64,000 nt of DNA from contig DATBLE010000002.1 in the NCBI GenBank assembly GCA_036555585.1, positions 186,001 to 250,000 on the forward strand, in the 5' to 3' direction. Positions 17,080 through 26,296 of the stretch are shown piece after piece. Positions within the stretch are counted from its first letter, which is position 1, and each line of letters begins with the position of its first letter. Both the position numbers and the translations under genes were made by a program. The notes beneath the pieces were generated by a model. The model did not search any database. It saw only the letters and a program-made list of their open reading frames with translations, and had not been told where the DNA came from. This stretch comes from DATBLE01 sp036555585. GTDB lineage: Bacteria > Actinomycetota > Thermoleophilia > Gaiellales > Gaiellaceae.

Positions 17080-17884
17080 CCGCGACGCGCGCCGCGACGG
17101 CGAGGTCCCACGCCGCCAGCCCGTTCGACTTGAAGAGGACGATGTCGTCGTCGGCCTGGCGGCCGGGAAGCTCGCCCGCGACCACCTCCTGGAGCTCGTG
17201 CACCTCGAGCCAGTCGAGCACGCCCTGTCCGACCGGCTCGATCAGGTCGCCCGACTCGATCCTCGCGTCGGCCAGCGAGTCGCAGCAGACGAACGCCGCC
17301 CGCTCGAGGACGGCGTTGTCGAGCTCCCGGGCCTTCGGGTGGTTCGCTCCCGCCGCGCAGACGAGCGCGCCGGGCTGGAGCCACTCACCCCGAAGCACGG
17401 GATCGCGCGAGGTCGTGATCGTCACCACCACGTCGGCCGCGGCGGCGTCACGGTGGCTCTCGGCCGCCTCGGCGTCCATCTCCTCGCAGAACGCCGCCAG
17501 CCTCTCGGCGGTGCGGCAGTAGGCGATGGTCTCCTCGATTCCGGGCAGCGCCTCGCGGATGCAGGCGACCTGGGACCTGGCCTGAAGCCCGCAGCCGATC
17601 ACACCCAGGGTCCTCGCGGCAGGCTTCGCCAGGTGCTTGGCCGCGACGGCGCTCGCCGAGCCCGTCCGCAGCTGGCCCAGCCGGTCGGCCTCGATCAGCG
17701 CCCGCAGCTCGCCCCGCTCGAAGAGCACGACGACGAAGCGGAGGCCGTCGGCCCCGGCCGAGTAGGTCTTCACGCAGGCCAGGCCGCGCTCGCCGTCCAC
17801 CGCAGACATCACCGCCAGGAAGCCGCCCTCGAGAGCGACGCGGTACCGCGGGACGTTCTCGATCGTGCCGGCCTGCAGCCGCAC
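17063..17884 (-). CDS. Ornithine cyclodeaminase/mu-crystallin family protein
   Basis: NAD(P)-dependent enzyme of the ornithine cyclodeaminase/alanine dehydrogenase/ketimine reductase family (273 aa as annotated). The Rossmann motif GVIGCGLQARSQVA is near residue 95 and the family features VKTYSAG, RTGSASAVAAKHLA and CAAGANHPKARELD are present. The start is uncertain: coding with family-like sequence (SLTEADVDRLLTPADAIAAV) continues about 27 codons upstream to about 17965, but there is no ATG, GTG or TTG there, only CTG. Either a CTG start is used or the GTG at 17884 removes the conserved first helix. The substrate (ornithine, alanine, a ketimine) cannot be told from sequence. Confidence 0.85.
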   Translation of the reverse strand: MRLQAGTIENVPRYRVALEGGFLAVMSAVDGERGLACVKTYSAGADGLRFVVVLFERGELRALIEADRLGQLRTGSASAVAAKHLAKPAARTLGVIGCGLQARSQVACIREALPGIEETIAYCRTAERLAAFCEEMDAEAAESHRDAAAADVVVTITTSRDPVLRGEWLQPGALVCAAGANHPKARELDNAVLERAAFVCCDSLADARIESGDLIEPVGQGVLDWLEVHELQEVVAGELPGRQADDDIVLFKSNGLAAWDLAVAARVAELAGS

Positions 17885-17985
17885 GAACGAGTCCTCGACC
17901 GCGGCGATCGCGTCCGCCGGCGTGAGCAGCCGGTCGACGTCGGCTTCTGTCAGCGAAAGGGGCAGACCGTCGAGTGTAAGAGCTT

Positions 17986-18426
17986 CTACTGCTTGGGGAT
18001 GATGCTGATCTTGCCGCTGGTCTCGAGCACGGCCCAGGCGATCTCGTCGAGGGACGCGACCTGCTGTTGCCTCGCCTCGACCAGCACCTCCTCGACCGTG
18101 ATCCGCTCGCGCTTCATGTTCTTCTCGATCGCCTTGCCGTCCTGGACGACGACGATCGGCTCGCCGTCCAGCGCGGGCCGCAGCCGCGGGAAGCGGAAGC
18201 TGAGGTACGAGACGAGCACCTGCAGGATCGCGAACGTCCCGATCACGATCAGCGCGCCGGTGACCGAGTAGTCGTCCTGGGTGAGCCCCTGCTGGATCGC
18301 GTCGCCCATCACGATCAGCAGGATCAGGTCGAACGGCTCGAGCGACGAGAGCTCGCGGCGGCCGATGATCCGGGTGATCAGGTAGACGAAGCAGAAGAGC
18401 GCGACTGCGCGGATTGCGAGGTCCAT
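17986..18426 (-). CDS. DUF421 (YetF-like) membrane protein
   Basis: A 146-residue protein with three N-terminal membrane segments (about residues 4-20, 30-45 and 55-76) followed by the cytoplasmic DUF421 domain. RIIGRRELSSLEPFDLILLIVMGD is the family signature. DUF421 proteins are common in spore-formers and actinobacteria and their role is poorly known. It is shorter than the 200-230 residue Bacillus forms. It is encoded 11 bases downstream of the single-pass protein gene, suggesting a two-gene operon. Confidence 0.9.
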   Translation of the reverse strand: MDLAIRAVALFCFVYLITRIIGRRELSSLEPFDLILLIVMGDAIQQGLTQDDYSVTGALIVIGTFAILQVLVSYLSFRFPRLRPALDGEPIVVVQDGKAIEKNMKRERITVEEVLVEARQQQVASLDEIAWAVLETSGKISIIPKQ

Positions 18427-18437
18427 GGGTCAGCTCC

Positions 18438-18962
18438 TCAGGGGAAGACGGTCACCTGGCGGTGGATGGTGGCCAGCAGCGTCTTGCCGTCGTAGAGGCG
18501 CACGTCCTGGGGGCGCCGGCCGACGTTGGTCGGGTTGACCTGGAACTGGACGAAGAGGATGTGCCGCCGGCCGCTCGGAACGTGACCGAGGTCGAGCACG
18601 AGCTTCCCGTCGTTCGACCCTTCTCCGATCGGCGAGGGCTCGATCGTGTTCATGGTCATCCCTTCGAGCCAGCCCTTGTCGAGCTCGAGCACCGCGTCCT
18701 TGACGTCGCGGTGCGCACTGATCGTGAACCGCGCCTCCCAGAGCAGCCCTCCGCGCAGGTGGCCCGGCGCGTAGAGCTCGAGGTCGGCCTTCGCCGACCG
18801 CGCGGTCGTGACGCTCGGCCGCTGACCGAACACGTTGAAGAGCGCGAGCAGCGGCACGACGCCGACGAGCAGGAGCAGCGCCCGCCGGATCCAGGCGTCC
18901 TTCGCCCGCCCTACGAGGTCGCGGTGCCGTTTGAGGACGATGCCGTCCGGGATCGCGGCCAT
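18438..18962 (-). CDS. Single-pass membrane protein, unknown
   Basis: A 174-residue protein with a basic N-terminus, one membrane segment (RRALLLLVGVVPLLALFNVFG, about residues 26-46) and a beta-rich extracytoplasmic part (residues 50-174) ending RLYDGKTLLATIHRQVTVFP. I see no enzyme motif. The ATG at 18962 is preferred to an in-frame TTG at 18998. It is co-directional with the DUF421 gene 11 bases downstream, so the two may form a membrane complex; that is inference from position only. Confidence 0.75.
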   Translation of the reverse strand: MAAIPDGIVLKRHRDLVGRAKDAWIRRALLLLVGVVPLLALFNVFGQRPSVTTARSAKADLELYAPGHLRGGLLWEARFTISAHRDVKDAVLELDKGWLEGMTMNTIEPSPIGEGSNDGKLVLDLGHVPSGRRHILFVQFQVNPTNVGRRPQDVRLYDGKTLLATIHRQVTVFP

Positions 18963-19044
18963 CTCGCGCGGACAGTTCCCCGAACGGCCGCAAGTCAAGC
19001 GTTGTCAGGCGTGACGGCCCCTGATCGCAGCGAAGATAGAGCGC

Positions 19045-20499
19045 GTGGAAGTCGGCCTCGTCCTCCTGATCGTCGGCGGCGTCCTCGCCGCCAGCATCCT
19101 CGTCGCGCTGGGCGCGGCCCGGGCCGGCGTCCCGTCGCTGGTCGCGTTCCTCGGCCTCGGGATGCTGCTCGGCTCGGACGGCCTCGGCGGGATCGAGTTC
19201 GACGACGCCGAGCTGGCGCGCAAGGTGGGCGTGGTCGCGCTGGCGGCGATCCTCTTCGAGGGCGGCCTCGCCACCTCGTGGCGGCGGCTGCGCGACGTCG
19301 CCGTCCCGGCGACGCTGCTGGCAACGGTCGGCGTCATCGTGACCACGCTTCTGACCGGGCTCGCGGCGTACGCCCTCTTCGACCTGTCCTGGCTCCAGTC
19401 GGTCCTGCTCGGGGCGGTCGTCTCCTCGACGGACGCGGCAGCCGTGTTCGCGACGCTGCGCTTCACCCGCGTGCGGCGGCGGCTCGCCCGCACCCTCGAG
19501 GCGGAGACCGGCGGCAACGACCCGATGGCGATCGCGCTGACCATCGGCCTGATCGACTGGATCCAGCAGCCCGACTACGGGATCGGCGACCTGGCGCTCC
19601 TGCTCGTCCGCCAGCTCGGCCTCGGCCTCGTGATCGGGGTCGCCCTCGGAGCCGCCGCCACCTGGGCCTTCGCGCGTCTCCCGCACTCGATCGGGGCGTT
19701 CGCGCCGGTCGCGTCGGTGGCGGCCGGAGCCCTCTCCTTCGGGGTCGCCGACGTCAGCGGCGGCAGCGGCTTCCTCTCCGTCTACCTGGTCGGCCTGGCC
19801 GTCGGCAGCACGCCGTCGCGCTTCCGGGGTCAGCTCGTCTCGTTCCACGAGGGGCTCGCGTTCCTGGCGCAGGTCGCGATGTTCGTCGTGCTCGGTCTGC
19901 TCGTCTTCCCCCACGACCTCGGCGCGGTCGCCTGGTCCGCGCTGGCCCTGGCCGCGCTGCTCGTGCTGCTGGCCCGGCCGATCGCGGTCTGGGTCTCGAC
20001 CGCCTGGAGCCGGTTCACGACGCGCGAGCGCGCGCTGATCGGCTGGGCGGGCCTGCGCGGGGCCGTCCCGATCGTGCTCGGCACGATCGTCCTCTCTGAG
20101 AACGTGGAGAACGGCAAGACGATCTTCAACGCCGTCTTCTTCGTCGTCGTGGTCTCGGCGCTGGTCCAGGGAACGACCCTGGAGTGGGTCGCGGAGAAGC
20201 TCCAGGTGGTCTCGCTCGCGCCGAAGGCGACGGTGCCTCCCCTCGAGGTCGGCGTGCTCAGCTCGCTCGACCTGATCGACTTCGACGTCGCCCCCGACCA
20301 TGCGATCGCAGGCTCTGCGGTCCGCGAGCTGGGGCTGCCGCGAACGGCGCTGGTCGCGGTGGTCGCACGCGGCGACGAGACGATCCCGCCTCGGGGGAGC
20401 ACCGTCGTCGAGCCCGGCGACCGCCTCTTCGTGCTCGCGCCGCGCTCGATGCGGCCGGAGATCGAGGACGTCTTCTCGCGCTGGCGGCGGAGGGTCTAG
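19045..20499 (+). CDS. Potassium/proton antiporter, CPA1 family with RCK_C domain
   Basis: A 484-residue cation/proton exchanger. About 12 membrane segments are followed by a C-terminal TrkA-C/RCK_C regulatory domain (about residues 400-484: ...DHAIAGSAVRELGLPRTALVAVVARGDE). Transport-core motifs AVVSSTDAAAVFATL and ETGGNDPMAIAL hold the conserved acidic residues. The architecture matches NhaP2/CvrA K+/H+ antiporters. The GTG at 19045 is the first plausible start. The 3' end overlaps the convergent beta-helix gene by four bases (CTAG). Confidence 0.92.
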   Translation: MEVGLVLLIVGGVLAASILVALGAARAGVPSLVAFLGLGMLLGSDGLGGIEFDDAELARKVGVVALAAILFEGGLATSWRRLRDVAVPATLLATVGVIVTTLLTGLAAYALFDLSWLQSVLLGAVVSSTDAAAVFATLRFTRVRRRLARTLEAETGGNDPMAIALTIGLIDWIQQPDYGIGDLALLLVRQLGLGLVIGVALGAAATWAFARLPHSIGAFAPVASVAAGALSFGVADVSGGSGFLSVYLVGLAVGSTPSRFRGQLVSFHEGLAFLAQVAMFVVLGLLVFPHDLGAVAWSALALAALLVLLARPIAVWVSTAWSRFTTRERALIGWAGLRGAVPIVLGTIVLSENVENGKTIFNAVFFVVVVSALVQGTTLEWVAEKLQVVSLAPKATVPPLEVGVLSSLDLIDFDVAPDHAIAGSAVRELGLPRTALVAVVARGDETIPPRGSTVVEPGDRLFVLAPRSMRPEIEDVFSRWRRRV

Positions 20500-21677
20500 T
20501 CCGGCGGGGTGATCTCGGCGCCGGCGAAGACGCCGACCCGCCGCGCATTGCCGACCAGCTCGTTGTCGGCGAGCTCGGCCTCGGCCTTGTAGTCGCTGAC
20601 GATCCCGTAGCCGCTCTGCCGTTCGAGGCCGGGCGTGCTGCGGTCGGGTCTCGTCCCGGAGACGTGGTTGTCCTCGATCATGCACATCGACTGGTCGACG
20701 CACGCGATCCCGGCGCCGACCGCGCCCGCGACCTCGTTCTGCGCGATCATCCCCATCGACATCTCGGTCATCGTGATCGCCTGGTACGAGGTCGTGCTCA
20801 CGCGATTGCCGTGGACGTCGGCCGCCGCCGAGTCGACCACGATGCCCTGCTGGCCGCCGACGACCGTGCAGTTCTCGACCATGCTCATTCCCATGTCGGC
20901 CGAGAAGGAGATGTCGATCCCTTGCGTGTAGCCGCCCGGCGAGTCGATCCGGCAGTCGCGGATCGTCACCTTGCTCCGGCGCACGTGGATCCCGTCCAGC
21001 GTCGCCCCGACCACGCGCACGCCGTCGAGAAGCACGTCGTGGGCGCCGTCGACCTCGATGCCGTACTCGCCGCCGAGGGTGGCCACGTCGCGCACGACGA
21101 CATGGCTCGCACGGACGACGATGCCCCCGCGGACGATCGCGCCGCGCTCGCCGACGAGGTTCTGCCGGTGCGTGATCACGATCGGGCCCTGGTGGATGCC
21201 CGCCGAGAGCCGGACGGTCGGGGGGCGCGTCGACCAGGCATAGCCGCCCGCGGTTCCGAAGACGGCGAGCACCGCGACCGCCACGACACCTCCCAGCCGG
21301 CCGAGCTCACCGCCGTCGTCGGCGTACGACAGCCGGAGCAACGGGAAGCCGGCATGGGCGAGAAGCTGCGCCAGGACCCACGCGCCGGCGTAGAAGGCGA
21401 GCGCCGCCGCGAGCGGCGCGCCGAGGGAGAGAAGCCGCGCGAGCGCCATCACGAGCACGAGCTCGCCGGCGCCGAGCGGCAGCGCCGCCCACCCCGGCTG
21501 GTACGGCAGCGCGCGGTCGTACAGGAGGTCGAGCGCCAGTCCGACGCCGATCATCAGGCCGGCGAGCTCGAGCGGCCACCAGGCCGGCAGCGCAACGGCG
21601 AGGACGCACGCGACCAGCAGCGGGACCAGCGTCGCCGCGAGCCGCGACTGCAACCTTCCGCTCAGCGTGTACGCCAT
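20496..21677 (-). CDS. Membrane-anchored right-handed beta-helix protein with Met-rich rungs
   Basis: A 393-residue protein of two parts. Residues 1-148 hold about five membrane segments. Residues 150-393 form a periplasmic/extracellular right-handed parallel beta-helix of the pectate-lyase/NosD type, seen as repeated units such as YGIEVDGAHDVLLDGVRVVG and TLDGIHVRRSKVTIRDCRID. Three rungs carry unusual methionine clusters: MGMSM (262-266), MTEMSMGM (303-310) and MCM (331-333). Met-rich clusters bind Cu(I) in other proteins, and NosD itself is linked to copper-site assembly, so metal binding is possible but unproven. The gene ends the sugar-transporter operon, overlapping the flavoprotein gene by 16 bases. 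Confidence 0.85.
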   Translation of the reverse strand: MAYTLSGRLQSRLAATLVPLLVACVLAVALPAWWPLELAGLMIGVGLALDLLYDRALPYQPGWAALPLGAGELVLVMALARLLSLGAPLAAALAFYAGAWVLAQLLAHAGFPLLRLSYADDGGELGRLGGVVAVAVLAVFGTAGGYAWSTRPPTVRLSAGIHQGPIVITHRQNLVGERGAIVRGGIVVRASHVVVRDVATLGGEYGIEVDGAHDVLLDGVRVVGATLDGIHVRRSKVTIRDCRIDSPGGYTQGIDISFSADMGMSMVENCTVVGGQQGIVVDSAAADVHGNRVSTTSYQAITMTEMSMGMIAQNEVAGAVGAGIACVDQSMCMIEDNHVSGTRPDRSTPGLERQSGYGIVSDYKAEAELADNELVGNARRVGVFAGAEITPPD

Positions 21678-22774
21678 CGCCTCACCCGGCGGAGGAAGTG
21701 GCGGGCCGCGTACTTCATCCCGACCAGGGTGTCGGCGCCCGGGTGCGCCCACTGGGCGCAGGCGCCGGCCAGCCCGAGAGTGCGCTGCTCGTCGGTCACG
21801 GCGGGGACGGTCGAGTCGCCGTCGAGCACGACCCAGCCCCCCGCAGTCTCGAGCCGGTGGCGCTCGACGAGGTCGCGCAGCAACGGATCGGCGTCGAACC
21901 CGCGCCGGAACCCGGTGGCGCAGATGACCTGGGCGGCCCCGTTCACCTCCGGCTCGACGCGGAAGCGGCCGGTCGCCGCCGCGTGGGCGAGCGGCTCGTC
22001 CCACTCGCGGCCGGGCGGGTACGACGGCGCGACGAAGCTGCGCAGCAGGCCGATACGGGCCTCGGGCCCCGTCCGCTGGAACCCTGCCAGCCCGCGCTTC
22101 GTGAAGTAGGCGCGGTCGACATTGAGCGGCCGCCGCGCCGGCTCGCGCCGGCGCACGGAGACGACGCTCGCTCCGGCGGCGAGCGCATTCAGCCACTCGG
22201 TCGCCGCCGCCATCCCGGCGCCGACGATCACGACCTCGTCCGCGTAGTCGTGCCGCTCGTAGGAGTGCACCGCGCGCCCGTCGTGCTCGAAGCCGGGCGG
22301 GTAGGCGAGGCCGGCGTGGCCCGGCGCCACCATCACGTGGGCGAAGACGCCGCGGTCGTCCACCTCGAAGCCGCCGTCGACTGCGCGGAGACGCTCGACC
22401 CGCCCGTGGCGGAAGCTCTCGTCCCAGCCAGACCCCTCACGGACGTCGGCGACGTGGGCGAGGAACTCCTCGACCGTGGGCCGGTACCGGTCGCGCACCG
22501 AGTCGATCAGCGGCCGGACGCTGCCGCTCCGGAGCGCCGAGCGCACCGCGAGCCCGGGGAACGACCGCGCGAGGCAGTGCCCGTCGCTCTCCGAGCGCAT
22601 GTGCCGCTGCCTGATCGCCGCGGCGCAGGCGCGGAAGGTCGCAGCCGGATCCGGGTCGGTTCCGAACACGGCGATCTCGGCGGGCTCGAGGCCGCCGTGG
22701 CGAAGCGTCGTGTACGTGACGAAGCCCCCGAGCCCGCCGCCGACGATCGCGCACGCCGGAGCGGCCCGGTTCAC
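21662..22774 (-). CDS. FAD-dependent oxidoreductase of unknown substrate
   Basis: A 370-residue flavoprotein with two Rossmann motifs: CAIVGGGLGGFVTYTTL at the N-terminus for FAD and VVIVGAGMAAATEWLNAL near residue 185 for NAD(P)H, then ICATGFRRGFD near residue 285, the ATG motif of pyridine-nucleotide-disulfide-like and flavin monooxygenase proteins. It resembles the FAD-NAD(P)-binding family of lysine/ornithine N-monooxygenases and related flavoproteins, but is shorter. The GTG at 22774 overlaps the sugar permease stop by four bases, so it is co-translated with a transporter. Its C-terminal PGADTLVGMKYAARHFLRR is unusual to me. Substrate unknown. Confidence 0.85.
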   Translation of the reverse strand: MNRAAPACAIVGGGLGGFVTYTTLRHGGLEPAEIAVFGTDPDPAATFRACAAAIRQRHMRSESDGHCLARSFPGLAVRSALRSGSVRPLIDSVRDRYRPTVEEFLAHVADVREGSGWDESFRHGRVERLRAVDGGFEVDDRGVFAHVMVAPGHAGLAYPPGFEHDGRAVHSYERHDYADEVVIVGAGMAAATEWLNALAAGASVVSVRRREPARRPLNVDRAYFTKRGLAGFQRTGPEARIGLLRSFVAPSYPPGREWDEPLAHAAATGRFRVEPEVNGAAQVICATGFRRGFDADPLLRDLVERHRLETAGGWVVLDGDSTVPAVTDEQRTLGLAGACAQWAHPGADTLVGMKYAARHFLRRVRRWRTR

Positions 22775-23658
22775 TTGACCGACCCCGCCAGCAGGCCCTG
22801 GACGAAGTAGCGCTGGAACGCGAAGAAGACGGCGAGGGGGATCGCGAGCGAGATGAACGCCGCGGGGCCGATGATGTCGATGTTCGCGCTGAACGAGCGC
22901 AGCTGCGTGAAGATCGCCACGGTGATCGGCTTCGTGTCGCCGCCGAAGACGAGCGCCACCAGCAGGTCGTTCCAGGTCCAGAGGAACTGGAAGATCGCCA
23001 GGGACGCGATCGCCGGCAGGCCCAGCGGCAGGATCAGCCGGACGAAGATCCGCAGCTCCGAGGCTCCGTCGATCCGGGCCGACTCGAAGATGTCCCTGGG
23101 GATCCCGATGAAGAAGTTGCGCAGCAGGAAGATCGCGAACGGCAGGGCGAACGCGGTGTGGAAGAGGATCAGGCCGAAGACGTTGCCGTACAGGCCGAGG
23201 TGGCTGTAGAGCTTGAACATCGGGATCAGCGCCATCTGCAGCGGCACGACGAGCATCGCGATCACGACGATGAACAGCCAGTCGCGGCCGGGGAACTCCA
23301 GCCAGGCGAAGGCGTAGCCGGCCAGCGCGGCGACGAGGACGGGGAGGACGGTTGCGCCGACGGCGATCTCCACGGTCGTCAGCAGCGCATGCATGATCTC
23401 GTGGTTGCGGAAGATCTGGTCGTAGTTCTGCCAGGTGGCGAGGCTGGGATGCGCGAAGACCTTCCACCAGCCGGCCTGGTCGAAGTGGCTCGCGGGCAAG
23501 ATCGAGGTGACGAACAGGCCGATCGTCGGCACGAGCCAGAGCAACCCGATGACGATCAGGAACAGCTGCACCGGCAGCTTGCCGGCGAAGCGCACGATCC
23601 TCGCCGACACGCGCTCGTCGACGACGGGCGGGGTGGTGGCTGTCTCCACGGCGGCCAT
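22771..23658 (-). CDS. Carbohydrate ABC transporter permease (MalG-type)
   Basis: Second inner-membrane permease (295 aa) of a CUT1-type sugar importer. Six membrane segments are predicted; the ATPase-coupling EAA loop is ESARIDGASELRIFVRLILP near residue 190, and the C-terminus FAFQRYFVQGLLAGSVK is the family hallmark. It is cotranscribed with the MalF-type permease ten bases upstream, the binding protein and MalK-type ATPase. The sugar cannot be deduced. Confidence 0.96.
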   Translation of the reverse strand: MAAVETATTPPVVDERVSARIVRFAGKLPVQLFLIVIGLLWLVPTIGLFVTSILPASHFDQAGWWKVFAHPSLATWQNYDQIFRNHEIMHALLTTVEIAVGATVLPVLVAALAGYAFAWLEFPGRDWLFIVVIAMLVVPLQMALIPMFKLYSHLGLYGNVFGLILFHTAFALPFAIFLLRNFFIGIPRDIFESARIDGASELRIFVRLILPLGLPAIASLAIFQFLWTWNDLLVALVFGGDTKPITVAIFTQLRSFSANIDIIGPAAFISLAIPLAVFFAFQRYFVQGLLAGSVK

Positions 23659-23668
23659 CAGTGCGGCA

Positions 23669-25006
23669 CTACACCTCCCGCTTGAAGCGACGGACGTTGA
23701 GCAGGAGCACCGGGATCACGAGGATGAACAGGAAGACCGCGATCGCGGAGCCCAGACCGAAGTCGTTCTCGGTGAAGGCCGTGCGCCACATCGCCAGCGC
23801 GAGCACGTTCGCGTCCGCTTGCGACGACTCCGGCGCGACCGAGAGCACGATGTCGAAGACCTTGAGGACGTTGATGATCATCGTGATGAACACGACGCTG
23901 AGGACGGGCGCCAGCAGGGGGACGGTGACGCGGCGGAAGACCTGCCACTCGCTCGCTCCGTCGGTGCGCGCGGCCTCGAGCGTGTCGCGTGGGATGGCGG
24001 CGAGACCGGCCGCGATCACCACCATCGCGAACCCGGCCCAGACCCAGATGTAGGCGATGATGATCGAGGGGGTGATCAGCTTCGAGCCCAGCCAGGAGAC
24101 GCCGCCGAAGGGCTTGCGGAAGGTGGCGGCGTCGATCCCCGCCCGGTAGGTGCCGGGGTCGAGGTCGGTGAACTCGAACGTGCCGTTCGCCTCAGCGGTC
24201 GCGGTCGCGACCTTCTTGCCCGCGTCGTCGCGGAGGAAGACCTTCACGCCGGGGAGCCCCACCTCCCCTCGCTCGACCTTGCCGGGAACGCCGCCGCCCG
24301 GCTTGAAGTCGCGCCAGACGACGCCGGTGATCGCCCCCGGCGCGGGCCGCGGCTGGACCGCCTGCTTCGCGTCGGAGGGCGTCTGCTCGGGCGGGATCCC
24401 GGTCAGCCCGAGCAGGGCCACGCTCTTCCCGGGCCGAAGCGGGGTCTTCAGGACGATGCCCTGCGAGGGGCCGCCGGTCTCGTCCGGGGTCGAGGCGAGC
24501 GCCTCCGACAGCGCTCCCGCGGGAACGAACGCGTCGTGGACGCTGCCGACGACGGCGTTGATCGCGCCGATCCCGGGCTCCTGCCGGTCCATGATCCGCC
24601 AGATCACCCCCGCCGCGAACAGCGAGATCGCCATCGGCATGAAGACGGCCGTCTTGAAGGCGAGCGACCAGCTGATCCGCTCGGTCAGCACGGCGAAGAC
24701 GAGGCCGATCGCCGTGATCAGGGCGGGGACGACGGCGACCCAGATCGCGTTGTTCTTGATCGCGGTGGTGACCGCGCCGGTGGTGAAGAGCGCCTTGTAG
24801 TTGTCGATCCCGACGAAGTCGCCGCCGGACTGGCTGTAGAAGCTCCGGACGATCGTGTAGACGGCCGGATAGACGACCCAGACGCCGAGCAGGATCACCG
24901 CCGGCGCCAGGAAGGCCGCGGTCACGGCGTAGCGCCGGGCCGCGCCCGGCGCGTCGGCGGGCGGAGCCACGGTATGCGGCTCCGCCCGGATCGATGCTTC
25001 GTTCAC
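23669..25006 (-). CDS. Carbohydrate ABC transporter permease (MalF-type) with inserted Ig-like domain
   Basis: First permease of the sugar importer. At 445 residues it is about 140 longer than usual. Membrane segments occur at about residues 28-52, 85-107, 117-137, 311-336, 360-385 and 418-438, and the EAA loop is EAARTDGASEWQVFRRVTVP (345-364). The extra length is an insertion of about residues 160-303 in the extracytoplasmic loop between the third and fourth segments. Within it, residues 224-293 (GAITGVVWRD, GLPGVKVFLRDDAGKKVATA, GTFEFTDLDPGTYRAGI) look like an SdrD-B/carboxypeptidase-regulatory beta-sandwich. The rest of the loop is Pro-rich. No frameshift is involved. Confidence 0.94.
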   Translation of the reverse strand: MNEASIRAEPHTVAPPADAPGAARRYAVTAAFLAPAVILLGVWVVYPAVYTIVRSFYSQSGGDFVGIDNYKALFTTGAVTTAIKNNAIWVAVVPALITAIGLVFAVLTERISWSLAFKTAVFMPMAISLFAAGVIWRIMDRQEPGIGAINAVVGSVHDAFVPAGALSEALASTPDETGGPSQGIVLKTPLRPGKSVALLGLTGIPPEQTPSDAKQAVQPRPAPGAITGVVWRDFKPGGGVPGKVERGEVGLPGVKVFLRDDAGKKVATATAEANGTFEFTDLDPGTYRAGIDAATFRKPFGGVSWLGSKLITPSIIIAYIWVWAGFAMVVIAAGLAAIPRDTLEAARTDGASEWQVFRRVTVPLLAPVLSVVFITMIINVLKVFDIVLSVAPESSQADANVLALAMWRTAFTENDFGLGSAIAVFLFILVIPVLLLNVRRFKREV

Positions 25007-25010
25007 GTTC

Positions 25011-26296
25011 CTACTTGAACGCCTTCGCCGCCGACGACTCGAGCGCCTGGGCGGTCCCGTTGATGTTCTTCGGGTTCTTCAGGAAGTCCTGGAAGATCTT
25101 CCACTCGCCCTGCCCGGTCGTCGCCCCGAAGGCCGCCGGCTCGAGATCGGAGAGATCGAACCGCGAGACCTTGGCGGTGACCAGGGCCTTCGCCGAGGCC
25201 CGGGTGAGCGCATCGCTGTAGGCGCTCAGCGGCACCTTCTTGTTCGGCGAGGTGAAGCCCCCGCGCTTCGCCCAGATCGTCGACGCCTCGGGCGAGGCCA
25301 GGTAGGTGATCCACGCCCTCGCGGCCGGGCTGTCCTTGAACATCACGACCGTGTCGCCCCCGGTCACGACCGACGGCGGGGAGCCGTTGATCGACGGGAA
25401 CGGGAACATGTTGTAGTCGGTGAACGGCTTCAGGCCCTTGGTCGTGGCGACACCGGGGACGAAGTCGCCCTCGATCACCATCGCCGCCTTCGGCGACTTC
25501 GTGAGGACCTCGTCGACCGACTGCGGGAAGCCGGTCTGGAGCGCGCCGGTCGCGCCGCCCGGGATGTTCGACGTGTCACCCAGGATCTGCGCCATGAACC
25601 CGAGCGCCTTCTTCACCGACGGGTCGGTCCACTTGATCTTGTGGTCGGTGAGCTGGTCGTACTTCGCCGCACCCGCGGTGCGGAGGTAGATGTTCTCGAA
25701 GAGGTCGGTGAGCGTCCACCCTTCCGAGCCTCCGATCGCGAAGGCCGGAACGCCGGAGCCGCGAATCGTCTTCGCCGCGGCCAGGAGCTGCGGCCAGGTC
25801 TTCGGAGGCTTGACGCCCGCGTCTCGGAACGCCTTGACGTTGTACCAGACAGTCGACTTGTTGGCCGCCTTGAAGAAGAGGCCGTAGAGCTTGCCGTCGA
25901 CCGAGCCGAGCGCGATCCCGTTCGGGCCGTAGTTGGCCCTCACCACGCCCTGGGCGAAGGTCAGCGGCTTGAGCTGTCCCTTCTTCGCGAACTCGCGGAC
26001 GAGGGCGGGCTGCCCGACGGCCGCGACGTCCGGCGGCTTCCCGCCCGCCAGTCGCGTCTGCAAGACGGTCGGGGTGTTGTTCCCGGCCGACGTGTAGCTG
26101 ACCGTGACGCCGGGGAACTTCTTGTGGAAGCCGGCGATCACCGCCTGGATCGACTTCTGCTCCGTCGCCGTCCAGATCCCGATCATCGAGACCTTGCCGG
26201 AGACTGCCTGGTGGCCCGCCCCTGCGCCGCCGACGCTGAACGCTGCGACGAGCGCAGCTACGAGCGCGACGAGCGCGAACGCTGACACGCGGTACC

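Noticed and set aside
20184..22109. Very long open frames antisense to the beta-helix and flavoprotein genes, and similar long frames throughout (for example 397-2226, 10129-11736 N-terminal part, 18414-20099, 56202-58382)
   Set aside because: In DNA with such high third-position GC, antisense frames stay open by chance. Their translations are Arg/Pro/Ala/Asp-rich without recognisable domains, while the overlapping frame encodes a known family.
23669..25006. Possible frameshift or fusion in the MalF-type permease because of its length
   Set aside because: The frame is continuous, and both membrane halves and the EAA loop are intact, so it is a domain insertion.
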